Assembly (NCBI GenBank): GCA_023105745.1
Contig: JALGQZ010000001.1
Span: 46,090,082-46,154,081 of the forward strand
Length of the DNA stretch: 64,000 bases
Source of the DNA: Austropuccinia psidii
Lineage: Eukaryota; Basidiomycota; Pucciniomycetes; Pucciniales; Sphaerophragmiaceae
Reading direction: 5' to 3'
This document shows positions 54,937-64,000 of this stretch, piece after piece. A model generated the notes under the pieces. It was not told the origin of the DNA. It did not search any database and was given only the letters and a program-made list of their open reading frames with translations. The number at the start of each line of letters is the position of its first letter. Position 1 is the first letter of the stretch. The position numbers and the translations under genes were made by a program.

Positions 54937-56298
54937 ATGCCAGTTCAGCATAGTCCCCCAGCCAAAAATACTAGATCCCAAAGAATTCAAGCTGTTCTCA
55001 CTCCTACAGCAAGGGCTCCTCTTGACTGCACACCATCAGTTCATCAACTGAGTGCAAATTTGGACAGAGGACCACCAATGGAAGGAGCAGCACCCTCAAT
55101 AAGAGGTGGAATGAAATCTAGAAGATCAAGATCTTTCTCTGGACTCTTGGGTGGCTACCCTGGCATGTCTGAAGGTGCAAGAGCAAGACAAGGGGAAGTT
55201 GAAGATGAAGAGGGGGAAGAGTCTGTGGAAGAGGAAGATTCTGGGGAAACTGAAGTGGCAGATTCCTTGGCAAATGCTCCAGAGGTGCCTCAGGGTTCTA
55301 ATCTAGCCCTTTCTAGTCAACCTCTTGTCTCTCAAACTGATCCAAGTCTCCTCAAGATGATGGAGCAGATGACTCAATTCATGGGGCAACTCACTCAAGC
55401 AGTTGCTCCCAGGGACAATTCCAAAGCCCCTGCTTTCAAGACTCCATCCATGAAGGCACCTGATTCTTTTGATGGTACTCAAGCTCATAAATTGAGAGGA
55501 TTTATCCAATCCTGTCAATTAATCTTCCATAATGATCCAGCAAATTTCTTCTCTGACAGGAAGAAAGTTCTTTACTCAACTTCTTTTCTCACTGGTAGAG
55601 CTGGAAAGTGGATTGAACCCTATCTCTCAAATATTTCCAATGAAGACCCTTCCTACCTCCTCAATAATTGGCCATTATTTGAATCTCAATTATTCACTCT
55701 GTTTGGTGACCCCAATGAAGTCAGGAAAGCTGAACAATAGTTGGACAATTTGAGGATGAAGGAAAGTGGTCATGTTTCCTTGTACATTTCAGATTTCAGA
55801 AGCTTAATGTCAATAATTGGAGATTGGGGGGAAAGAGCTTATATCCATGTTTACAGAAGAGGATTGGAATCAAGATTATTGGATCAGTTGGCTTCTCACC
55901 CCGGAACTTTTGATACTCTTCAAGAACTTATGGATTTCACCTTAGAATTAGACACAAGATATCCTGAGAGGAAAAAAGAAAAGGGTGGCAATCAAGAAAA
56001 GAAGCCTCCAGTCATTGGATCCAATCAATCTAGGCCTCCTCAAAACTCATCTTCAAAGAGGTCTCACCAGAAGAAGAACAAGAAGGGCAAGCAATTTCAA
56101 GCTTCAAAGGACAAGCCCCATGCTGCTCTCCTCAATAAGGACAATAAATTAATCAGTTCTGAAAAGGAGAGGAGGATTGAAGAGGGGTTGTGTACTTATT
56201 GTGGTGGAAAGCACCCAATTGAAAAATGCTTCAAGAGACCTCAGAACAAGCCTGGGTCATCATCAAGAGGCTTCCCTAGCAAGCAGGGAAAAGCCTGA
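54937..56298 (+). pseudogene. gag: Gag of element B, one nonsense codon
   Basis: Same length and frame as A Gag. TAG at 55738-55740 replaces the GAG codon present in A (after RKAEQ), and the frame then continues to TGA 56296-56298. N-terminal, capsid and zinc-knuckle regions align throughout (knuckle CTYCGGKHPIEKC). One arginine codon near the start has become Cys through CGC to TGC. Truncated product unless read through. Confidence 0.9.
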
Positions 56299-59200
56299 GT
56301 GAGAATCATGATGTGTTCAATGGTTCTCACTTATTTCCTTCAATAGCACAATTGTGCACTCTGAATACTAGTGTCAAGAAATCTTTAAAATTTCTTATTT
56401 TCTCTTCTGTCTCTGATATTTTTTATAGTATCCTCATTGATTCTGGTGCTACAAACTTTTTTATTGCAAAGAATTTTGTTCTCAAGTACTCATTGACTCT
56501 GTCAGAGCTCCCTGAAAAGATTCCTCTTTTCATCTTGTATTCTAATGAATCCCCTGCCTTGTTCATCACCCATTATAGCAACTGGGTAGTTGACTTGCCT
56601 TCCTTCCCAAGCTTTGAATGGGACTTCTTTATCATAGATTCACCCAAGGGAGAAGACCTGATATTGGGCTATGATTTCCTTTACCATTTTAATCCCATTA
56701 TTGATTGTAAAAATGGATTGATCACCTATGATTCTAGTCATAAGGATTCTAGTGGTATTATTCCTTCTACTAGTAATGACTTAGCCACTGCTGTCAACAG
56801 TGTTGCTCTGGTTTGTGAACTTAAGACACCTTCCCTTCCTTCTTCTGTCCATATCCCTCCCATTATTCCCTCTCAGTAATTACTTCCATTAAGAGATGAA
56901 GTCTTCAAAGAGATTAAGGATGTTGGAGAAGATGTTGCCATATCTTCACTTCATCTCTTTCAAGGGGATATGGACCTTCCTCCCTTATCTTTTCATACAT
57001 CCCTGGAGGAGCAGTGGGATGAGGAGGAAGAGCCAGAATAAATTGAAACTGTGTTGAAGGTTGTTCCTCCTTCTTATCACCAATATTTGGATGTATTCTC
57101 CAAGGTGAAAGCAGAGATACTTCTGCCACACTGCGCCTGTGATCACCATATCAAATTGGAGGGTCTTCTACCTCCAATTGGTGTTATCTACTCATTATCA
57201 AATCAAGAGTCAGAAACACTGCGGGCCTACATTTCAGAGAATGTAGAGAAGGGTTTCATTAGACCAAGCTCCTCTTCAACAGGAGCACCTGTCCTTTTTG
57301 TCAAGAAAAAGGATGGAGGTCTCTGTTTTTGTGTTGACTACTGCAAACTCAATGCTGTCACTAGGAAGAACAGATACCCTGTTCCTCCTATGAACCAGCT
57401 CCTTACCGTATTCAACAGTTCCACTATCTTCTCCAAGATAGATTTGCGTGGTGCATATAACCTTCTGAGAATCAAAGAGGGGGATGAGCACTTAACTGCC
57501 TTTAGAACCAAATATGGTAGTTGTGAGTATTTGGTCATGCCATTTGGCTTGACCAATGCTCCTGCTTCTTTCCAAAATCTAGTAAATGATATCTTTGCAG
57601 ATTTTTTGGATGTGTTTTTTGTGGTTTATTTAGATGATATTATGGTCTTTTCCAGTTCTGAGGAGGAACATGTCAAACATGTGGCCTCTGTCCTCTAAAG
57701 ACTGAGGGACAATAATCTGTTTGCCAAAGCCTCCAAGTGTGTGTTCCATGCCTCAAGTGTGGAATACTTGGGCTATGTTGTTTCAAGTGATGGCCTCAAG
57801 ATGGATTCTTCAAAAGTTCAGCAAATCCTCAATTGGCCTCAGCCCAAAAACATCAAGGCCCTTCAATCTTTTCTTGGCTTTGCCAATTTTTATTGTCGTT
57901 TCATTAAAAATTATTCCAAAAAAATCACTTCTCTCACTTCCCTTCTCAAAAAAGATTCTCCTTTCATCTTCAATGAGGAAGCTCTTAGTCAGTTTCAAGC
58001 ACTCAAAGAAGCTTTCACCTCTGCTCCTATCTTATCCCATTTCAATCCATCTCTACCTACTATTGTAGAGACTGATGCTTCTGATTATGCATTGGGCGCC
58101 GTACTGAGTCAGGTGAATGACTCTGGAAAGCATCCCATTGTATTTGATAGTCGCAAGCTCTTACCAGCTGAACTCAACTATGAAATTCATGACAAGGAAC
58201 TCCTTGGCATAGTTTGGGCTCTCAAGCGCTGGAGGGCATTTCTTCTTTCTCTTTCCAATCCTTTTGAGGTCTTGACAGACCACTCTTCCTTGCAGTATTT
58301 CATGTCTTCCAAAGTTCTTACTCATCATCAGGCCCGTTGGGCCGAATTTCTCTCAGAATTTCATTTCACTATCACTTACCACCCAGGCAGGCTGGCCACT
58401 TTACCAGATGCCTTATCATGTTGGGACGACATGTACCCAGAGAGGGGGGTGGACTTCATCAGCAAGAATCCTCAAAAGTTTCATCAAGTACTTAAGCAAG
58501 ATGGAATTCAAGAGTCAAGATTCTTCTCAATCAAAGTGGAAATTTTCTCAGATTTAGTTGACAAGATTCAAGAAGAAGTATGGCAAGACAAAGACTATAA
58601 AGAAATACTTAAGCAACTAGCAAGAGGTGAATAAGTTCCAGATTATTCTCTTGAACCTCAAGCCAAGTTATTATTATTCAAAGATAGAGTGGTAATCCCA
58701 AGCAATCAAGAACTTCAAATCAATATTCTTCAAAAGCGTCATGACTCACCATCGGCTGGCCATCCTGGCCAGGAGAAGACCCTCAAGCTCATCAAGAGGG
58801 ATTTTTATTGGGCTGGCATGAATCAATTCATCAAGGACTATGTGTCCTCATGTCAGCAATGTTCAAGAAACAAGAACATTCATCACAAGAAGCTTGGATT
58901 ACTCAAGCCTCTTTCAATTCCGTCTGGTCCTTGGAATTCATTATCAATGGACTTCATCACTCAATTGCCACTGTCAAACAACTTTGATTCAATTTTAGTA
59001 GTTGTGGACAGATTCTCAAAAATGGCAATCTTCATTCCAACTTATGGAACAATCACTGCTCTGGATTTAGCTCAAATCTTCATTAGTCATGTATTTTCCA
59101 AGCATGGACTTCCAGTCAGTATTGTCAGTGATAGAGGATCCTTATTTGTTTCATCATTTTGGACTCAATTGTGTCAGCAGCTCAAGATATCAAGAGATCT

Positions 59201-60014
59201 TTCAACTGCCTTTCACCCTGAAACAGATGGACAGACAGAGAGGGTAAATCAGATACTAGAACAGTACCTTTGGATGTATGTCAGCTATCATCAAGATGAC
59301 TGGTACACCTGGCTCCCTCTGGCTGAATTTGCCTATAATAATGCAGAACACTCATCAACCAAGCAATCACCTTTTTTCACCATTTATGGAAGAAATCCCA
59401 GCTTTGACTCAATCCATATTTCTCAAGACTCACCTGCTGGAAAGTTATCAACAAAACTCCAATCAGTACAGCAAGTTGTCAAAGAAAAATTAGAGTCAGC
59501 AATAAGGAGATTCAAGAAGTATGCAGATAGAAATAGAGAAATTCCACCTGATTTCCAACCTGGGGACAAAGTATTGCTAGCTTCCAAGAACATCAAGACA
59601 ACAAGACCCACCAAGAAATTATCAGAAAGATGGTTGGGACCTTTTGAAGTTCTGAAGACAATTGGCAGCCATGCATATCACCTCAAGTTGCCTCAGCAAT
59701 GGAAAACAGTTCACCCTGTATTCCATGTGTCCTTGTTAGAACCAGTCAAGCATTCAAATATCCAAAATCGTCATCAATTGCCACCACCACCAGTTTTAGT
59801 GGAGGAGCAAGAAGAATGGGAAGTGGCTCAGGTTCTGGACTCAAAACTCAAAAGAGGTAAATTATGGTATCTTGTAGAGTGGAAAGGATTCAGTGAAGAC
59901 CCAGAAAGAGCCACTTGGGAACCAGCTTCCAACCTTACCAGCTCACCAGACCTTGTCAAGGATTTCCATTCATTGTATCCAGACAAGCCTGGTCCAAATA
60001 CCTCAAGAGTTTGA
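56280..60014 (+). pseudogene. pol: Pol of element B, four nonsense codons, chromodomain retained
   Basis: Co-linear with A Pol without visible frameshifts. Stops: TAA at 56877-56879 (TCA in A), TAA at 57038-57040 (GAG), TAA at 57696-57698 (CAA) and TAA at 58632-58634 (TCA). Protease IDSGAT, YLDDIM, RNase H ETDASDYALG, the integrase triad (SMDFITQLP, VSDRGSLF, DGQTERVNQ) and chromodomain (WYLVEWKGF, ATWEPASNL) are still readable. Many Arg codons of A are Cys, Trp or His here (for example at 57324, 57342, 58325, 58381, 58428), from CpG to TpG or CpA changes. Inactive, but a good relative for comparison with A. Confidence 0.9.
56286..56330 (+). promoter_or_regulatory. Programmed -1 frameshift signal, element B
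   Basis: GGGAAAA at 56286-56292, 6-nt spacer with the gag TGA, then arms GTGAGAATCAT (56299-56309) and ATGGTTCTCAC (56320-56330). The fourth pair is A-U here and G-U in A, so pairing is kept. Heptamer, spacer and loop are unchanged. Confidence 0.75.
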
Positions 60015-60705
60015 ATTATGGTGCTTGGTGGGGAGAAGAAGTTATGAAAGTAAGTTCCTCTCCTGGCATGCACCTTTAAGGGGGTATTCTACCCATATGT
60101 TGTTGTAAGCATCACCTTGGCCACTTTGTGAGCACTTGTCAATTCTTTGGATAGGTTCAGGAAGCATACAACACCAATACCCTCCTATTTGGACCTTATC
60201 AAGATATGGCCAAATATTCCTTTCTTTGTTTTTCTTTTCTTTCTTTTTATTTATCATTTCAATTTATGCCAATCATCATAATTCAAGACATTCATTACCT
60301 CAAGTCACTTACGGCAATTCTTTTCAGAAGTCATTTATGGAAATTCATCTCAGAAGTCATTTATGGCAATCTTTTTCAATTTTATGGTGCTTGGTGGGGA
60401 GTGGAAGTTATGAAAGTAAGTTCCATCTCCTGGTATGCATCCCTGAGGGTTCTACTTCTTGTAAAACATCACCTTGGCCACTCTGTGAGCATCAAATGCT
60501 TGGTTTTCATTTTTCAGACACTTTTTGGCCAGAATCAAGCAACTCACCATAGGAAGGACCAACCATCAGGATTTTTCTTTATTTCTTTCTTTCCTCTCAT
60601 TTTCTCTTATTCTTTTCTTTTTTCTTTCTTTATTTACTTCTATAAATTCCTTTCTTTTATTTCTTTAAAGCAGCAGCATCCCCTCCCAAATAATGTATTG
60701 GCAGG
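60015..60705 (+). other. Post-pol region of element B, truncated
   Basis: Carries the same duplicated block as A (60017 and 60383), then a T/C-rich tract and GCAGCAGCATC matching GCAGTAGTCATC of A at 46914. Similarity ends near 60705. The TGCGCA array, polypurine tract and 3' LTR are absent, so B is truncated at this junction. Confidence 0.7.
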
Positions 60706-61575
60706 TTCCATTATTTTTTCATTTTTTAGTATTTATAAGAGTGGGGATAAAAGGCAAACCAAACACAAACAAGGAAAAGGAAAACTAGTTATCTCTACCC
60801 AAATAATCAAAAGTTCTCTGGAAATCATTTATCAACTCATCTTAATACCAGGAAAATTTTGCAGCCATCTCTTCAGAAGCAGTACCTGGAATAGTCCTGT
60901 CATTGGCATACATAATCACCTCTCTGCTATTTCTATCAACCCTCCTGAACAATCTGGCCACAGGATCTTGACTTTCACTAGCCGTGTTGGGATCTTCTCT
61001 GGTAACCCGGATAGGCCAACGTTCTCTTCTTTGAAAAACTTGAGCAGCAGGAAACGGCAAAGGGGACAATCCATCTCTTCTTCTGCTGGAGCTGGCCACA
61101 GGTTGGAGTTGACGGGAGGTGTTTATGGGTGAGTTCCTGGACTGTTGAACTGGTGATGGTCTTACTGCTGGATTCAAGGCAGGCCTGGTGGTGTGGGAAG
61201 TAGTTGGTGAAGGAGGAGGAAGGGTTGTAGGAATGGAAGCAAGCATTGGTTGGAAAGTTCTTGGAGTGCTGGGAATAACTTGACTTTGGAATCTGGTGTT
61301 GGCAAGAGGTTGAGAAGAGGAATTGCTGGACGGATGGCCAATTTAATGAGGAATAACTTGAACTTCTTCGCCATCCAGCTCATCACTTCCTTCAGCATCT
61401 GGATCTGTTGGGGAATCAACAATTCTTCTTAGTTTCTTCACTACTTTCACCACTCCATCAGCATTGGTCCTTGAGATTGGGATTTCTGAGCTGTAGTGTA
61501 TGGGCCTACCACCGGTTGGAATGGACCCTCCAACATTAGTTCATCTGGCCACATCCCTCTGCCTGGAACCAGTCA

Positions 61576-61625
61576 CTACATCAAAATATCAGCACCAATT
61601 AAACCAAAATATGCAAATCACTCAC
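61576..61625 (-). other. Predicted 50-bp spliceosomal intron in the H ORF
   Basis: Minus-strand donor GTGAGT (61625-61620) and acceptor TGTAG (ending 61576). Removal restores the reading frame in phase 1 (T|TG gives Leu). Without splicing the frame stops within a few codons. Confidence 0.6.
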
Positions 61626-61730
61626 ATTGAGAAAATCCAGAAGTTGCATCAGGGGTAGGCTCCTCAAGAATGGGGAATTCCTGCTCCATAAGTGTCTCCT
61701 GACCTGGGACAAAGTTGATCCGGTACGGCG

Positions 61731-61826
61731 GCATGGCTTCTTCCCAACAAAGCAGAAGTGGCATTTTGACGATCGAGGATTGTAATGTTGAAAGCAATCC
61801 TTACCCTTGGCCAAACACTCAGTACA
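61731..61826 (-). other. Zn2Cys6-like cysteine cluster in the H ORF
   Basis: Two CX2CX6C halves (CTECLAKGKDC and CHFCFVGKKPC) joined by ten residues. The spacing meets the GAL4-type consensus CX2CX6CX5-12CX2CX6-8C. The basic residues usual between Cys2 and Cys3 are only partly present. Confidence 0.6.
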
Positions 61827-62057
61827 GGCAGGATCAAGAACTTCAACTGCTCTGAACCCGTCATATGTTTGGGAGGGATCAAAATGGCCAGAAGACGCCA
61901 TGGAAAGGGAGGACAATCGACTGAAGACGCCAGAACCATGAAGAACAGACGGTGGCGGTGCAGAAGGTGAAGATTCAGTGATTTCAGTCAGTTTGGAACT
62001 CATAACTGAAGAATATGCAAGCAGAAGATTCAAGACGTCAGAATCAATCCACTCCAT

Positions 62058-62409
62058 ATCAAGAAAAAAAGAATTTGACCTCAAGGAAATGGGGCCATAA
62101 CTCAATTATGCCCCCCCTCAAAGCCTCTAAGGTGAAGGTTCATACCCCTTTGGGGCTGAACTCATCACCCAGGGCCTCCCCTGCAACTTTGGGGAGGCCA
62201 GGATCTTGATGGTCCTGGACCCCATCAATGGGTCCAGGCCATGTAGGGTGATATCTATGATTGAGCCATTTCTGGGCCCCTTGGTCACCCTGGGTCTCCA
62301 GCAAATTTGGGCCCAGGGGCTTCATTTTGGTCCTGGGGGCCTCCAATAACCCCCACGGACCGCGGACTGCGGCGTACAGTCCACGGCCCACGGACTGTAG
62401 GACCCCAAA
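62058..62409 (-). other. Leader of element H
   Basis: Unusually GC-rich for the window. Next to the LTR (62350-62400) GGACTG and CAGTCC alternate and can pair (GGACTG 62364-62369 with CAGTCC 62377-62382, 7-nt loop). On the minus strand the leader begins TTTGGGGTCCTACAG; TGGGGTCC two bases in is a possible tRNA primer site. Confidence 0.5.
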
Positions 62410-64000
62410 TGTAAGGTTTGACTATGAAACAATAAGTAAAAATTACTAATTATTTACTTATTGTACTCTGAATGTCCTTATAATTGAAATAAATAAGATT
62501 AAAATAATACTAATAATAAAGAAATATTATTATTATGGCGTAAAAATATTATATTATTAAATAAATATAATAATATAATTAATATTATATGAAATTATAA
62601 TATATAAAATAATATATTAATATAAAATAATTAATATATTATAAAGCTCTTTATTATTGTTACCAACAAATAATAAAGGCGTAAAAAATTGTTTTTTATT
62701 AATAAAAAACAATTAATAACAATAATATTACTAATATTAAAGTTATGAATTAATATAAATACTATTTATATTAATTAAAGAATTATTAAGAGAGTAATAA
62801 TAGAGAAATTATTATAATAAGAGAAAATAACCTACTTTTAACACTTAATATAATAATTTTGAAGTATTTCACGCCAAAAAATATAAATACAACCTTTTCA
62901 AATTGTATTTACAATAAAAATAAAGAAAATTACAAATTATTCAGTATTTTTACGTGGAAATGAGTTTTAGAGAGATTTTTAACAAAAACAATTAAATAAA
63001 TGATTTAATCACGTCAAAAATAGATGATTATAGAAAGGTGGTCTTTGGTCTTTAATAATATAACAGTTTTATATATAAAGAATAAAGAAATTACCTTTGA
63101 TTTGATTGATTTAATGTTTTTGATGCGTCTGAGGGGTAAATAGAGTAAAAAGAGCTCTATTTATAGTAAATACCTCCCTCCTAGAGTCCAACAGGCTTCT
63201 AGTAGACGTGTACTGATCATATCCACTGGAATTGATCAATATTTTAAGGTTTGAGGGTGATTACATCATGATCAAACCATATTACATCATTATTACACCA
63301 TTATTTAGAGTTATCACTATAACTCTAAGTGTGATGACATCAGAGGCTTGGCAGAACCCCAAATTTCGTGGATTTTATTAGTTTTAATCATAAACTAATA
63401 GTATTCACCAATTTTATCACTATTAAGACTGTTAAACTTAATTTAAGGTTACAGTATGTGATCATAACAGCTCAATTTAAGCTCAAACTTTGATCCTCAA
63501 TAACTTTTAAGGTTTTCACGCTACAGCAATTCAGAGAGTGAATTCTGATAGTCTGACATAACCTTATTATGCTGCCAAGAGCTTTTCATTACATCATCAA
63601 AACTCTAATTTTGATGATTTTTCTTGTAACTCATCTTTTCTGTCGAAATTCAATATTTTAAACTTCAAACCTTGATTTCAGGGGGTTATACGCTGAATTT
63701 AACAATAAAAATTACATCATTCTTCACGAATGAACTAGGAGAATCCAACTGTATACTTTTTTTTAAGTTTGGAGCACTTTCACAACAAAGTGGTCAACAG
63801 CTCTGTTGATTTTTATCAATATTTCATCATAGGTTTTAACCTTGTTTATAACTTGTAAAATAAAGTTCATATCTGTGTTCTTACAGTAATTACGTGGTAA
63901 CTTTATTTTTGGTTCATCATTCTATCATGTATATTTTAGAAGATATTAGCTATGATCACTGAATATATGCGTTGACCAAAAAAGTGCATATATTCAGGAT
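62410..64000 (-). mobile_element. 5' LTR of element H (family F), cut by the window end
   Basis: TGTAAGGTTTGACTATG at 62410 is the reverse complement of the F LTR end. The whole 1591 bp is an inverted, nearly identical copy of 11354-12945. TATA box at 63157-63165 (minus). By comparison about 435 bp of LTR lie beyond the window. The orientation makes the H ORF the first gene downstream. Confidence 0.9.

Larger units (their letters stand above)
60785..62057 (-). pseudogene. Retroelement H ORF with Zn2Cys6-spaced cysteine cluster and one intron; broken
   Basis: Minus strand. The possible starts are ATG at 62057 (MEWIDSDVLN) or 62003 (MSSKLTEITES). Exon 1 holds six cysteines (61826-61731) with spacing CX2CX6CX10CX2CX6C, within the fungal Zn2Cys6 binuclear-cluster pattern. 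A 50-bp GT-AG intron at 61576-61625 joins GFSQ to LTGSRQRDVAR in frame. Exon 2 is Ser/Pro/Gln-rich, then ends in a more ordered part (VARLFRRVDRNSREVIMYAND and DELINDFQRTFD) and stops at TAG 60785-60787. Breaks: TGA 61541-61543, TAA 61343-61345, TAA 60842-60844. It lies 353 bp downstream of an F-type LTR end and occupies the place of gag. I believe it belongs to an abundant unnamed protein family in this rust; function unknown. Alternative: a Gag with an unusual zinc motif. Confidence 0.65.

Noticed and set aside
62060..62105. Upstream extension of the H ORF to 62105
   Set aside because: It begins with TTG; the first in-frame ATG is at 62057.
50501..64000. D and H as the two ends of one F element with B nested in it
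   Set aside because: Orientation fits, but the two LTRs are far too different from each other and most of the internal region is missing.

Overview
This 64 kb window is AT-rich eukaryotic DNA made almost entirely of transposable elements. It looks like a rust fungus (Pucciniales). The Ty3/gypsy Gag and Pol families resemble those I associate with the very large, repeat-filled genome of the myrtle rust Austropuccinia psidii; that identification is recollection, not a search. I see no convincing intact host gene.

Layout. 1-3.7 kb: decayed minus-strand LINE (ORF1 with zinc knuckle, ORF2 with endonuclease and reverse transcriptase), its ORF1 split by a small tRNA-like repeat unit. 4.06-5.05 kb: truncated Tc1/mariner transposon. 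5.05-6.97 kb: LTR of family E. 6.97-15.28 kb: dead Ty3/gypsy pol (family F) with a 3' LTR that holds a family-C solo LTR, which holds a young family-F solo LTR with a target-site duplication (TSD). 15.28-20.26 kb: broken minus-strand Ty1/copia element whose 3' LTR was hit by F. 20.26-22.19 kb: a more balanced-composition island with no recognised gene. 22.2-28.25 kb: old E and F-like remnants. 28.256-35.622 kb: complete, young element C (1498-bp LTRs, TSD ATTTA) that encodes only Gag-protease. 35.6-39.67 kb: AT-rich remnants. 39.672-49.209 kb: complete and apparently intact chromovirus A (766-bp LTRs, TSD GATAC). 49.2-53.4 kb: minus-strand F remnant and E fragments. 53.439-60.7 kb: older relative B of A, with five stop codons and CpG decay. 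60.785-64 kb: minus-strand F-type 5' LTR followed by an intron-containing ORF with a Zn2Cys6-spaced cysteine cluster.

How the parts work together. Element A carries a full replication programme readable from the DNA. A core promoter in the LTR is followed by a 14-nt segment exactly complementary to the primer-binding position just after the LTR, which suggests Tf1/sushi-type self-priming. Gag and Pol overlap, and a GGGAAAA heptamer, 6-nt spacer and 11-bp hairpin suggest -1 ribosomal frameshifting. Pol ends in a chromodomain. B keeps both RNA signals with compensatory changes. C looks like a Gag-PR-only element that would need Pol in trans. The F family pairs pol with an unusual Zn2Cys6-like, spliced ORF.
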